Positions 11,952 to 24,676 of a stretch of DNA of 64,000 bases are shown here, in pieces. The DNA is from Hydractinia symbiolongicarpus. Taxonomy: Eukaryota; Cnidaria; Hydrozoa; Anthoathecata; Hydractiniidae. The translations under genes and the position numbers were made by a program. How positions within the stretch are numbered: the stretch's first letter is position 1; every line of letters starts with the position of its first letter. The stretch lies in NCBI RefSeq assembly GCF_029227915.1, contig NC_079878.1, positions 34,809,501-34,873,500 on the forward strand, given 5' to 3'. The notes under the pieces were generated by a model, which was given only the letters and a program-made list of their open reading frames with translations, was not told where the DNA came from and did no database searches.

Positions 11952-14190
11952 CAGCGCCCAGTGTAATCGCTGAGTTTCGGCAATCATGTCAAATTAAGAA
12001 GAATGTTATTTCTTGGAGTTCAATTGTCTCCTTTATCACATTTATCAGGTCACAGTCCAAAGTTAGTTCATTTAAGTCCCACAGTCAATCGTTTCACTGT
12101 TAAAAGCGATGCAACCTAGTAATATCAGATAAATATCGCTAAATACATGTTGGTGCGAATATGTGACCCAACCGTTGTAACTCAAACGGACTGACACCGT
12201 TAGAAAGTCAATGAAATTCAGTTTTTTAAACTGTCGCTATTTTTTCAGCGCGCCATAACGGCTAGGATTGGTCCCACAGTAAAAGGATGACTTTTTTATA
12301 TTAATTCTTAAATGAACGCTACTACAGCGCACAGTGTAATCGCTGTGTTTCGGCAATCATGTCAAATTAAGAAGAATGTTATTTCGTGGAGTCCAATTGT
12401 CTCCTTTTTCACATTTATCAGGTCGCAGTCCAAAGTTAGTTCATATAAGTCCCACAGTCAATCGTTTCACTGTTAAAAGCGATGCAACCTAGTAATATCA
12501 GATAAATATCGTTGAATACATGTTGGTACGAATATGTGACCCAACCGTTGTAACTCAGACGGACTTACACCGTTAGAAAGTCAATGAAATGTACTTTTTG
12601 AAACTGTCGCTAATTCTTCAGCACGCTATGACGGTTAGGATAGGTCCCACAGTATAAAATGACTTATTAATCTAAATTTTTAAATGAAGCGCTACCACAG
12701 CGCCCAGTATATTCGCTGAGGTTCGGCAATCATGTCAAATTAGGAAGAATGTTACTTCTTGGAGTCAACTTGTCTCACTTATAACATTTATAAGGTCACA
12801 ATCCAAAATCATTTCAATTTAGTCCCAGAGTCAATCGTTTCACTGTTAAAAGCGATGCAACCTAGTAATATCAGATAAATATCGCTGAATACATGATGGT
12901 ACGAATATGTGACCCAACCGTTGTAACTCAAACGGACTGACACCGTTAGAAAGTCAATGAAATGTAGTTTTTGAAACTGTCGCTATTTCTTCAGCTCGCG
13001 AAAACGGATAGGATTGGTCCCACAGTAAAGAATGATTTATTTATCTAAATATTTAAATGAAGCGCTACCACAGCGCCCAGTGTAATCGCTGAGTTCCGGC
13101 AATCACGTCAAATTAAGAATAATGTTATTTCTTGGAATCCAATTGTCTCATTTATCACATTTATCATGTCACAGTCCAAAGTTAGTTCAATTAAATCTCA
13201 CAGCCAATCGTTTCATTGCTAAAAGTGATGCAACCTAGTACTATCAGAAAAACATCGCTAAGTACATGTTGGTACGAATACGTGACCCAACCGTTGAAAC
13301 TCAAACGGACTGACACCGTTAGAAAGTCAGTGAAATGTAGTATTTGAAACTGTCTCTATTTCTTCAGCGCTCACTAACGGCTAGCATTGGTCCCACATTA
13401 AAAAAATGACTTTTTTAAATTAATTCTTAAATGAAGCGCTACCACAGCGCCCAGTGTAATCGCTGAGTTTCGGCAATCATGTCAAATTAAGAAACATGTT
13501 ATTTCTTGGAGTCCAATTGTCTCCATTATCACATTTATCAGGTCACAGTCCAAAGTTAGTTCAATTAAGTCCCACAGTCAATCGTTTTACTGTTAAAAGC
13601 GATGCAACCTAGTAATATCAGATAAATATCGCTAAATACATGTTGGTGCGAATATGTGACCCAACCGTTGTAACTCAAACGGACTGACACCGTTAGAATG
13701 TCAATGAAATTCAGTTTTTTAAACTGTCGCTATTTTTTCAGCGCGCAATAACGGCTAGGATTGGTCCCACAGTAAAAAATGACTTATTAATCTAAATTTT
13801 TAAATGAAGCGCTACCACAGCGCCCAGTGTAATCGCTGAGTTCCAGCAATCACGTCAAATTAAGATGAATGTTATTTCTTGGAGTCCAATTGTCTCATTT
13901 GTTACATTTATCAGGTCACAAACCAAAGTTAGTTCAATTAAGTCCCACAGTCAATCGTTTCACTGTTAAATGCGATGCAACATAGTAATACGAGAAAAAT
14001 ATCGCTAAATACATGTTGGTACGAAGATCTGACCCAACCGTTAAAACTCAATCGGACTGACACCGTTAGAAAGTCAGTAAATGTAGTATTTGAAACTGGC
14101 TCTATTTCTTCTGCGCGCGCTAACAGCTAGGATAAGTCCCACATTAAAAAAATGACTTTTTTATCTTAATTCTTAAATAAAGCGCTACCA

Positions 14191-14547
14191 CAGCGTCCAG
14201 TGTAATCGCTGAGTTTCGGCAATCATGTAAAATTAAGAAGAATGTTATTTCTTGGAGTCAACTTGTCTCACTTATCACATTTATAAGGTCACAATCCAAA
14301 ATCAGTTCAATTTAGTCCCACAGTCAATCGTTTCACTGTTTAATGCGATGCAACCTAGTAATATGAGAAAAATATCGCTAAATACATGTTGGTACGAATA
14401 TGTGACCCAACCGTTGCAACACCGTTAGAAAGTCAGTAAATGTAGTATTTGAAACTGGCTCTATTTCTTCTGCGCACTAACGGCTAGGATTGGTCCTACA
14501 TTAAAAAAATAACTTTTTTATCATAATTCTTAAATGAAGCGCTGCCA
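14191..14547 (+). repeat. 357-bp monomer with 14-bp dyad deletion (copy 3)
   Basis: This is the duplicate of the unit at 11595, 2596 bp downstream, with the same CCGTTGCAACACCGTT deletion near 14411-14426 and the same shortened GCGCACTAACGG. It shows that the deletion was propagated by block duplication. Confidence 0.9.
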
Positions 14548-15293
14548 CAGCGCCCAGTGTAATCGCTGAGTTTCGGCAATCATGTCAAATTAAGAAGAAT
14601 GTTATTTCTTGGAGTTCAATTGTCTCCTTTATCACATTTATCAGGTCACTGTCCAAAGTTAGTTCAATTAAGTCCCACAGTCAATCGTTTCACTGTTAAA
14701 AGCGATGCAACCTAGTAATATCAGATAAATATCGCTAAATACATGTTGGTGCGAATATGTGACCCAACCGTTGTAACTCAAACGGACTGACACCGTTAGA
14801 AAGTCAATGAAATTCAGTTTTTTAAACTGTCGCTATTTTTTCAGCGCGCCATAACGGCTAGGATTGGTCCCACAGTAAAAGGATGACTTTTTTATATTAA
14901 TTCTTAAATGAACGCTACTACAGCGCACAGTGTAATCGCTGTGTTTCGGCAATCATGTCAAATTAAGAAGAATGTTATTTCGTGGAGTCCAATTGTCTCC
15001 TTTTTCACATTTATCAGGTCGCAGTCCAAAGTTAGTTCAATTAAGTGCCACAGTCAATCGTTTCACTGTTAAAAGCGATGGAACCTAGTATTATCAGATA
15101 AATATCGCTAAATGCATGTTTGTACGAATATGTGACCCAACCGTTGAAATTCAAACGGACTGACACCGTTAGAAAGTCAGTAAATGTAGTATTTGAAACT
15201 GGCTCTATGCCTTCTGCGCGCGCTAACGGCTAGGATTGGTCCTACATCACAAAAATAACTTTTTTATCATAATTCTTAAATGAAGCGCTGCCA

Positions 15294-16410
15294 CAGCGCC
15301 CAGTGTAATCGCTGAGTTTCGGCAATCTATCAAATTAAGAAGAATGTTATTTCTTGGAGACCAATTGTCTCCTTTATCACATTTATCAGGTCAAAGTCCA
15401 AAGTTAGTTCAATTAAATCCCACAGTCAATCGTTTCACTGTTTGATGCGATGCAACCTAGAAATATGAGAAAAATATTGCTAAATACATGTTGGTACGAA
15501 TACGTGACCCAACCGTTGAAACTCAAACGGACTGTCACTGTTAGAAAGTCAGTGAAATGTAGTATTTGAAACTGTCTCTATTTTTTCGGAGCGCGCTAAC
15601 GGCTAAGATTTGTCCCACACAATAAAAATGACTTTTTTATCTTAATTCTTAAATGAAGCCCTACCACAGCGCCCAGTGTAATCGTTGAGCTCCAGCAATC
15701 ACGTAAAATTAAGATGAATGTTATTTCTTGGAGTCCAATTGTATCATTTGTTACATTTATTAGGTCCCAGACCAGAGTTAGTTCAATTAACTCCCACAGT
15801 CAATCGTTTCACTGTTAAATGCGATGCAACATAGTAATATGAGAAAAATATCGCTAAATACATGTTGGTACGAATATCTGAGCCAACCGTTGAAACTCAA
15901 ACGGACTGACACCGTTAGAAAGTCAGTAAATGTAGTATTTGAAACTGGCTCTATTTCTTCTGCGCGCGCTAACAGCTACGATAGGTCCCACATTAAAAAA
16001 ATTACTTTTTTATCTTAATTCTTAAATGAGGCGCTACCACAGCGTCCAGTGTAATCGCTGAGTTTCGGCAATCATGTAAAATTAAGAAGAATGTTATTTC
16101 TTGGAGTCAACTTGTCTCACTTATCACATTTATAAGGTCACAATCCAAAATCAGTTCAATTTAAGCCCACAGTCAATCGTTTCACTGTTTAATACGATGC
16201 AACCTAGTAATATGAGAAAAATATCGCTAAATACATGTTGGTACGAATATGTGACCCAACCGTTGAAACTCAAACGGACTGACACCGTTAGAAAGTCAGT
16301 AAATGTAGTATTTGAAACTGGCTCTATTTCTTCTGCGCACTAACGGCTAGGATTGGTCCTACATTAAAAAAATAACTTTTTTATCATAATTCTTAAATGA
16401 AGCGCTGCCA
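15294..16410 (+). repeat. F-G-H units between two duplicated blocks
   Basis: Unit starts: 15294 F, 15667 G, 16040 H. They are ordinary full-length units. 15294 has a small deletion in its CAATCATGTC segment (reads CAATCTATC). The H unit at 16040 carries complete, uninterrupted copies of all phase 197-250 dyads and is used below as the reference for them. Confidence 0.85.
16233..16289 (+). other. Overlapping dyads GTTGG/CCAAC and CCGTT/AACGG/CCGTT
   Basis: Shown in the unit at 16040. ACAT (16233-16236) pairs with ATGT (16249-16252). GTTGG (16237-16241) pairs with CCAAC (16256-16260) around a 14-nt loop. CCGTT (16260-16264), 8 nt, AACGG (16273-16277), 7 nt, CCGTT (16285-16289) gives one central arm that can pair with either flank. 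A further AACGG lies after the CGCGCG island (for example 17089-17093). The flank-to-centre spacing is kept in most Domain I units. Both 14-bp deletion classes hit this element. Confidence 0.85.
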
Positions 16411-17900
16411 CAGCGCCCAGTGTAATCGCTGAGTTTCGGCAATCATGTCAAATTAAGAAGAATGTTATTTCTTGGAGTTCAATTGTCTCCTTTATCACAT
16501 TTATCATGTCAAAGTCCAAAGTTAGTTCAATTAAATCCCACAGTCAATCGCTTCATATTTAAAAGCGATGCAACCTAGAAATATGAGAAAAATATTGCTA
16601 AATACATGTTGGTACGAATACGTGACCCAACCGTTGAAACTCAAACGGACTGACACCGTTAGAAAGTCAGTGAAATGTAGTATTTGAAACTGTCTCTATT
16701 TCTTCAGCGCGCACTAACGGCTAGCATTGGTCCCACATTAAAAAAATGACTTTTTTAAATTAATTCTTAAATGAAGCGCTACCACAGCGCCCAGTGTAAT
16801 CGCTGAGTTTCGGCAATCATGTCAAATTAAGAAAAATGTTATTTCTTGGAGTCCAATTGTCTCCTTTATCACATTTATCAGGTCACAGTCCAAAGTTAGT
16901 TCAATTAAGTCCCACAGTCAATCGTTTCACTGTTAAAAGCGATGCAACCTAGTAATATCAGATAAATATCGCTAAATACATGTTGGTGCGAATATGTGAC
17001 CCAACCGTTGTAACTCAAACGGACTGACACCGTTAGAAAGTCAATGAAATTCAGTTTTTTACACTGTCGCTATTTTTTCAGCGCGCGATAACGGCTAGGA
17101 TTGGTCCCACAGTAAAAAATGACTTATTAATCTAAATTTTTAAATGAAGCCCTACCACAGCGCCCAGTGTAATCGCTGAGTTCCAGCAATCACGTCAAAT
17201 TAAGATGAATGTTATTTCTTGGAGTCCAATTGTCTCATTTGTCACATTTATCAGGTCACAGACAAAAGTTAGTTCAATTAAGTCCCACAGTCAATCTTTT
17301 CATTGTTAAAAGCGATGCAACCTTGTAATATGAGAAAAATATAGCTAAATACATGTTGGTACGAATATGTGACCCAACCGTTGAAATTCAAACGGACTGA
17401 CACCGTTAGAAAGTCAGTAAATGTAGTATTTGAAACTGGCTCTATTTCTTCAACGCGCTAACGGCTATGATTGGTCCCACATTAAAAGAATGACTTTTTT
17501 ATATTAATTCTTAAATGAACGCTACTACAGCGCACAGTGTAATCGCTGTGTTTCGGCAATCATGTCAAATTAAGAAGAATGTTATTTCGTGGAGTCCAAT
17601 TGTCTCCTTTATCACATTTATCAGGTCACAATCCAAAATCAGTTCAATTTAGTCCCACAGTCAATCGTTTCACTGTTAAGTGCGATGCAACCTAGTAATA
17701 TGAGAAAAATATCGCTAAATACATGTTGGTACGAATATGTGACCCAACCATTGAAACTTAAACGGACTGACACCGTTAGAAAGTCAGTAAATGCAGTTTT
17801 TGAAACTGGCTCTATTTCTTCTGCGCGCGCTAACGGCTAGGATTTGTACCACATTAAAAAAATGACTTTTTTATCTTAATTCTTAAATGAAGCGCTACCA

Positions 17901-19390
17901 CAGCGCCCAGTGTAATCGCTGAGTTTCGGCAATCATCTCAAATTATGAAGAATGTTATTTCTTGGAGTCCAATTGTCTCCTTTATCACATTTATCAGGTC
18001 ACAGTCCAAAGTTAGTTCAATTAAGTCCCACAGTCAATCGTTTCACTGTTAAAAGCGATGCAACCTAGTAATATCAGATAAATATCGCTGAATACATGTT
18101 GGTACGAATATGTGACCCAACCGTTGTAACTCAAACGGACTGACACCGTTAGAAAGTCAATGAAATGTAGTTTTTGAAACTGTCGCTACTTCTTCAGCGC
18201 GCGATAACGGCTAGGATAGGTCCCACAGTAAAAAATGACTTATTAATCTAAATTTTTAAATGAAGAGCTACCACAGCGCCCAGTGTAATCGCTGAGTTCC
18301 GGCAATAATGTCAAATTAAGAAGAATGTTATTTCTTGGAGTCCAATTTTCCCATTTATCACATTTACCAGGTCACAGTCCAAAGTTAGTTCAATTAAGTG
18401 CCACAGTCAATCGTTTCACTGTTAAAAGCGATGGAACCTAGTATTATCAGATAAATATCGCTAAATACATGTTTGTACGAATATGTGACCCAACCGTTGA
18501 AATTCAAACGGACTGACACCGTTAGAAAGTCAGTAAATGTAGTATTTGAAACTGGCTCTATTTCTTCAGCGCGCGCTAACGGCTAGGATTGGTCCTACAT
18601 CAAAAAAATAACTTTTTTATCATAATTCTTAAATGAAGCGCTGCCACAGCGCCCAGTGTAATCGCTGAGTTTCGGCAATCATGTCAAATTAAGAAGAATG
18701 TTATTTCTTGGAGTCCAATTGTCTCCTTTATCACATTTATCAGGTCAAAGTCCAAAGTTAGTTCAATTAAATCCCACAGTCATCGCTTCATATTTAAAAG
18801 CGATGCAACCTAGAAATATGAGAAAAATATAGCTAAATACATGTTGGTACGAATATGTGACCCAACCGTTGAAACTCAAACGGACTGTCACTGTTAGAAA
18901 GTCAGTGAAATGTAGTATTTGAAACTGTCTCTATTTTTTCAGCGCGCGCTAACGGCTAAGATTTGTCCCACACAATAAAAATGACTTTTTTATCTTAATT
19001 CTTAAATGAAGCCCTACCACAGCGCCCAGTGTAATCGCTGAGTTCCAGCAATCACGTAAAATTAAGATGAATGTTATTTCTTGGAGTCCAATTGTATCAT
19101 TTGTTACATTTATCAGGTCACAGACCAGAGTTAGTTCAATTAACTCCCACAATCAATCGTTTCACTGTTAAATGCGATGCAACATAGTAATATGAGAAAA
19201 ATATCGCTAAATACATGTTGGTACGAATATCTGACCCAACCGTTGAAACTCAAACGGACTGACACCGTTAGAAAGTCAGTAAATGTAGTATTTGAAACTG
19301 GCTCTATTTCTTCTGCGCACTAACGGCTAGGATTGGTCCTACATTAAAAAAATAACTTTTTTATCATAATTCTTAAATGAAGCGCTGCCA
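17901..19390 (+). repeat. D-E-F-G cassette, copy 2
   Basis: Starts 17901 D, 18274 E, 18647 F, 19020 G, the same types and order as 6760-8251 at offset 11141. Here D reads AATCATCTC where copy 1 reads AATCATGTC, and E starts GAAGAGCTACC. Confidence 0.88.
18568..18577 (+). other. 10-bp self-complementary AGCGCGCGCT
   Basis: A perfect palindrome of alternating purine and pyrimidine, at monomer phase about 295. Units with TTCTGCGCGCGCTAAC keep an 8-bp GCGCGCGC core; those with CAGCGCGCGATAAC keep GCGCGC. Its ends (AGCGC, GCGCT) are the same words as the hairpin arms of the next GC-rich island about 75 bp downstream. Alternating GC of this length can favour left-handed DNA under supercoiling; that is general knowledge, not shown here. 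Confidence 0.75.
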
Positions 19391-20880
19391 CAGCGCCCAG
19401 TGTAATCGCTGAGTTTCGGCAATCATGTCAAATTAAGAAGAATGTTATTTCTTGGAGTTCAATTGTCTCCTTTATCACATTTATCATGTCAAAGTCCAAA
19501 GTTAGTTCAATTAAATCCCACAGTCAATCGCTTCATATTTAAAAGCGATGCAACCTAGAAATATGAGAAAAATATTGCTAAATACATGTTGGTACGAATA
19601 CGTGACCCAACCGTTGAAACTCAAACGGACTGACACCGTTAGAAAGTCAGTGAAATGTAGTATTTGAAACTGTCTCTATTTCTTCAGCGCGCACTAACGG
19701 CTAGCATTGGTCCCACATTAAAAAAATGACTTTTTTAAATTAATTCTTAAATGAAGCGCTACCACAGCGCCCAGTGTAATCGCTGAGTTTCGGCAATCAT
19801 GTCAAATTAAGAAAAATGTTATTTCTTGGAGTCCAATTGTCTCCTTTATCACATTTATCAGGTCACAGTCCAAAGTTAGTTCAATTAAGTCCCACAGTCA
19901 ATCGTTTCACTGTTAAAAGCGATGCAACCTAGTAATATCAGATAAATATCGCTAAATACATGTTGGTGCGAATATGTGACCCAACCGTTGTAACTCAAAC
20001 GGACTGACACCGTTAGAAAGTCAATGAAATTCAGTTTTTTACACTGTCGCTATTTTTTCAGCGCGCGATAACGGCTAGGATTGGTCCCACAGTAAAAAAT
20101 GACTTATTAATCTAAATTTTTAAATGAAGCCCTACCACAGCGCCCAGTGTAATCGCTGAGTTCCAGCAATCACGTCAAATTAAGATGAATGTTATTTCTT
20201 GGAGTCCAATTGTCTCATTTGTCACATTTATCAGGTCACAGACAAAAGTTAGTTCAATTAAGTCCCACAGTCAATCTTTTCATTGTTAAAAGCGATGCAA
20301 CCTTGTAATATGAGAAAAATATAGCTAAATACATGTTGGTACGAATATGTGACCCAACCGTTGAAACTCAAACGGACTGACACCGTTAGAAAGTCAGTAA
20401 ATGTAGTATTTGAAACTGGCTCTATTTCTTCAACGCGCTAACGGCTATGATTGGTCCCACATTAAAAGAATGACTTTTTTATATTAATTCTTAAATGAAC
20501 GCTACTACAGCGCACAGTGTAATCGCTGTGTTTCGGCAATCATGTCAAATTAAGAAGAATGTTATTTCGTGGAGTCCAATTGTCTCCTTTATCACATTTA
20601 TCAGGTCACAATCCAAAATCAGTTCAATTTAGTCCCACAGTCAATCGTTTCACTGTTAAGTGCGATGCAACCTAGTAATATGAGAAAAATATCGCTAAAT
20701 ACATGTTGGTACGAATATGTGACCCAACCATTGAAACTTAAACGGACTGACACCGTTAGAAAGTCAGTAAATGCAGTTTTTGAAACTGGCTCTATTTCTT
20801 CTGCGCGCGCTAACGGCTAGGATTTGTACCACATTAAAAAAATGACTTTTTTATCTTAATTCTTAAATGAAGCGCTACCA

Positions 20881-22372
20881 CAGCGCCCAGTGTAATCGCT
20901 GAGTTTCGGCAATCATCTCAAATTATGAAGAATGTTATTTCTTGGAGTCCAATTGTCTCCTTTATCACATTTATCAGGTCACAGTCCAAAGTTAGTTCAA
21001 TTAAGTCCCACAGTCAATCGTTTCACTGTTAAAAGCGATGCAACCTAGTAATATCAGATAAATATCGCTGAATACATGTTGGTACGAATATGTGACCCAA
21101 CCGTTGTAACTCAAACGGACTGACACCGTTAGAAAGTCAATGAAATGTAGTTTTTGAAACTGTCGCTACTTCTTCAGCGCGCGATAACGGCTAGGATAGG
21201 TCCCACAGTAAAAAATGACTTATTAATCTAAATTTTTAAATGAAGAGCTACCACAGCGCCCAGTGTAATCGCTGAGTTCCGGCAATAATGTCAAATTAAG
21301 AAGAATGTTATTTCTTGGAGTCCAATTTTCCCATTTATCACATTTACCAGGTCACAGTCCAAAGTTAGTTCAATTAAGTGCCACAGTCAATCGTTTCACT
21401 GTTAAAAGCGATGGAACCTAGTATTATCAGATAAATATCGCTAAATACATGTTTGTACGAATATGTGACCCAACCGTTGAAATTCAAACGGACTGACACC
21501 GTTAGAAAGTCAGTAAATGTAGTATTTGAAACTGGCTCTATTTCTTCAGCGCGCGCTAACGGCTAGGATTGGTCCTACATCAAAAAAATAACTTTTTTAT
21601 CATAATTCTTAAATGAAGCGCTGCCACAGCGCCCAGTGTAATCGCTGAGTTTCGGCAATCATGTCAAATTAAGAAGAATGTTATTTCTTGGAGTCCAATT
21701 GTCTCCTTTATCACATTTATCAGGTCAAAGTCCAAAGTTAGTTCAATTAAATCCCACAGTCATCGCTTCATATTTAAAAGCGATGCAACCTAGAAATATG
21801 AGAAAAATATAGCTAAATACATGTTGGTACGAATATGTGACCCAACCGTTGAAACTCAAACGGACTGTCACTGTTAGAAAGTCAGTGAAATGTAGTATTT
21901 GAAACTGTCTCTATTTTTTCAGCGCGCGCTAACGGCTAAGATTTGTCCCACACAATAAAAATGACTTTTTTATCTTAATTCTTAAATGAAGCCCTACCAC
22001 AGCGCCCAGTGTAATCGCTGAGTTCCAGCAATCACGTAAAATTAAGATGAATGTTATTTCTTGGAGTCCAATTGTATCATTTGTTACATTTATCAGGTCA
22101 CAGACCAGAGTTAGTTCAATTAACTCCCACAATCAATCGTTTCACTGTTAAATGCGATGCAACATAGTAATATGAGAAAAATATCGCTAAATACATGTTG
22201 GTACGAATATCTGACCCAACCGTTGAAACTCAAACGGACTGACACCGTTAGAAAGTCAGTAAATGTAGTATTTGAAACTGGCTCTATTTCTTCTGCGCGC
22301 GCTAACAGCTACGATAGGTCCCACATTAAAAAAATTACTTTTTTATCTTAATTCTTAAATGAAGCGCTACCA
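20881..22372 (+). repeat. D-E-F-G cassette, copy 3
   Basis: Starts 20881 D, 21254 E, 21627 F, 22000 G. This is the 2980-bp duplicate of copy 2, and it shares the GAAGAGCTACC variant in E. After G the array continues into an H/C hybrid at 22373 rather than the I unit that follows copy 2. Confidence 0.9.
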
Positions 22373-22743
22373 CAGCGTCCAGTGTAATCGCTGAGTTTCG
22401 GCAATCATGTAAAATTAAGAAGAATGTTATTTCTTGGAGTCAACTTGTCTCACTTATCACATTTATAAGGTCACAATCCAAAATCAGTTCAATTTAATCC
22501 CAAAGTCAATCGTTTCACTGTTTAATGCGATGCAACCTAGTAATATGAGAAAAATATCGCTAAATACATGTTTGTACGAATATGTGACCCAACCATTGAA
22601 ACTTAAACGGACTGACACCGTTAGAAAGTCAGTAAATGCAGTTTTTGAAACTGGCTCTATTTCTTCTGCGCGCTAACGGCTAGGATTTGTACCACATTAA
22701 AAAAATGACTTTTTTATCTTAATTCTTAAATGAAGCGCTACCA

Positions 22744-23116
22744 CAGCGCCCAGTGTAATCGCTGAGTTTCGGCAATCATCTCAAATTATGAAGAATGTTA
22801 TTTCTTGGAGTCCAATTGTCTCCTTTATCACATTTATCAGGTCACAGTCCAAAGTTAGTTCAATTAAGTCCCACAGTCAATCGTTTCACTGTTAAAAGCG
22901 ATGCAACCTAGTAATATCAGATAAATATCGCTGAATACATGTTGGTACGAATATGTGACCCAACCGTTGTAACTCAAACGGACTGACACCGTTAGAAAGT
23001 CAATGAAATGTAGTTTGTGAAACTGTCGCTACTTCTTCAGCGCGCGATAACGGCTAGGATAGGTCCCACAGTAAAAAATGACTTATTAATCTAAATTTTT
23101 AAATGAAGCGCTACCA
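22744..23116 (+). repeat. Reference 373-bp monomer (map of internal elements)
   Basis: A full-length unit of type D, used here to fix phases relative to the landmark C (phase 0). Phase -9 to +20 is a GC-rich island with two alternative hairpins. Phase about 47-62 holds the AAGAA/TTCTT dyad in most units, though in this unit AAGAA is altered (TATGAAGAA). Phase 124 starts the first GTCCCACAG, followed by a conserved stretch containing CAATCGTTTCA and AGCGATGCAACC. Phase about 197-250 holds the GTTGG/CCAAC and CCGTT/AACGG/CCGTT dyads. Phase about 295 has the GC-alternating CGCGCG island. Phase 319 starts the second GTCCCACAG. From there to the next landmark lies the AT-rich linker, the most variable part in length and sequence. 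At 373 bp the unit is about two 186-bp nucleosome repeats long; whether nucleosomes are phased on it is inference. Confidence 0.9.
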
Positions 23117-23163
23117 CAGCGCCCAGTGTAATCGCTGAGTTCCGGCAATAATGTCAAATTAAG

Positions 23164-23179
23164 AAGAATGTTATTTCTT
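23164..23179 (+). other. AAGAA/TTCTT dyad at the preferred exchange phase
   Basis: AAGAA (23164-23168), loop TGTTAT, TTCTT (23175-23179) is a perfect 5-bp inverted repeat, at phase 47-62 of the monomer. It is present in most units and broken in G-type units (AAGATGAATG) and by AAATTATGAAG only in its flank. The junctions of the 747-, 1118- and 1119-bp duplications all map to phase about 50-80, next to or within it. Confidence 0.8.
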
Positions 23180-24676
23180 GGAGTCCAATTTTCCCATTTA
23201 TCACATTTACCAGGTCACAGTCCAAAGTTAGTTCAATTAAGTGCCACAGTCAATCATTTCACTGTTAAAAGCGATGGAACCTAGTATTATCAGATAAATA
23301 TCGTTAAATACATGTTTGTACGAATATGTGACCCAACCGTTGAAATTCAAACGGACTGACACCGTTAGAAAGTCAGTAAATGTAGTATTTGAAACTGGCT
23401 CTATTTCTTCTGCGCGCGCTAACGGCTAGGATTGGTCCTACATCAAAAAAATAACTTTTTTATCATAATTCTTAAATGAAGCGCTGCCACAGCGCCCAGT
23501 GTAATCGCTGAGTTTCGGCAATCATGTCAAATTAAGAAGAATGTTATTTCTTGGAGTCCAATTGTCTCCTTTATCACATTTATCAGGTCAAAGTCCAAAG
23601 TTAGTTCAATTAAATCCCACAGTCATCGCTTCATATTTAAAAGCGATGCAACCTAGAAATATGAGAAAAATATTGCTAAATACATGTTGGTTCGAATACG
23701 TGACCCAACCGTTGAAACTCAAACGGACTGTCACTGTTAGAAAGTCAGTGAAATGTAGTATTTGAAACTGTCTCTATTTTTTCAGCGCGCGCTAACGGCT
23801 AAGATTTGTCTTACACAATAAAAATGACTTTTTTATCTTAATTCTTAAATGAAGCCCTACCACAGCGCCCAGTGTAATCGCTGAGTTCCAGCAATCACGT
23901 AAAATTAAGATGAATGTTATTTCTTGGAGTCCAATTGTATCATTTGTAACATTTATCAGGTCACAGACCAGAGTTAGTTCAATTAACTCCCACAGTCAAT
24001 CGTTTTACTGTTAAATGCGATGCAACATAGTAATATGAGAAAAATATCGCTAAATACATGTTGGTACGAATATCTGACCCAACCGTTGAAACTCAAACGG
24101 ACTGACACCGTTAGAAAGTCAGTAAATGTAGTATTTGAAACTGGCTCTATTTCTTCTGCGCGCGCTAACAGCTACGATAGGTCCCACATTAAAAAAATTA
24201 CTTTTTTATCTTAATTCTTAAATGAAGCGCTACCACAGCGTCCAGTGTAATCGCTGAGTTTCGGCAATCATGTAAAATTAAGAAGAATGTTATTTCTTGG
24301 AGTCAACTTGTCTCACTTATCACATTTATAAGGTCACAATCCAAAATCAGTTCAATTTAATCCCACAGTCAATCGTTTCACTGTTTAATGCGATGCAACC
24401 TAGTAATATGAGAAAAATATCGCTAAATACATGTTGGTACGAATATGTGACCCAACCGTTGAAACTCAAACGGACTGACACCGTTAGAAAGTCAGTAAAT
24501 GTAGTATTTGAAACTGGCTCTATTTCTTCTGCGCGCGCTAACGGCTAGGATTGGTCCTACATTAAAAAAATAACTTTTTTATCATAATTCTTAAATGAAT
24601 CGCTGCCACAGCGCCCAGTGTAATCGCTGAGTTTCGGAAATCATGTCAAATTAAGAAGAATGTTATTTCTTGGAGT

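Larger units (their letters stand above)
10667..15039 (+). repeat. Duplication of 1777 bp at offset 2596
   Basis: 10667-12443 recurs as 13263-15039 with roughly nine differences by eye (for example 11394 GG against GA, and 11690 TATATGG against TATAAGG). Unit starts: 10849 L, 11222 M, 11595 K, 11952 I/L, 12325 N, then 12698 O and 13071 P, then 13445 L, 13818 M, 14191 K, 14548 I/L, 14921 N/E. L is marked by CTAGCATTGG and AAATTAATTC. Units 12698 and 13071 between the copies are divergent and unduplicated here; 12653-12659 reads TATAAAA. Confidence 0.9.
16252..22211 (+). repeat. Tandem duplication, 2980 bp x 2 (eight units)
   Basis: 16252-19231 and 19232-22211 match throughout; the single difference I found is 17387 T against 20367 C. 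Unit starts in copy 1: 16411 I, 16785 L, 17158 M', 17528 N/C, 17901 D, 18274 E, 18647 F, 19020 G. In copy 2: 19391, 19765, 20138, 20508, 20881, 21254, 21627, 22000. The exchange lies between 16252 and about 16340 (19232-19320), spanning the CCGTT dyad region. Such identity means a very recent duplication, or an assembly duplication. Confidence 0.95.
22744..24235 (+). repeat. D-E-F-G cassette, copy 4
   Basis: Starts 22744 D, 23117 E, 23490 F, 23863 G. Private variants are TCGTTAAATAC near 23304, GTCTTACAC near 23811 and TTTGTAACATTT near 23949. F has GGTTCGAATAC at 23689-23699 where most units have GGTACGAATAT. Confidence 0.9.

Noticed and set aside
16233-16260. CENP-B box
   Set aside because: The reverse strand of GTTGGTACGAAT gives TTCG and the spaced A of the NTTCGNNNNANNCGGGN motif, but the required CGGG is ATGT. 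The essential core is not met.
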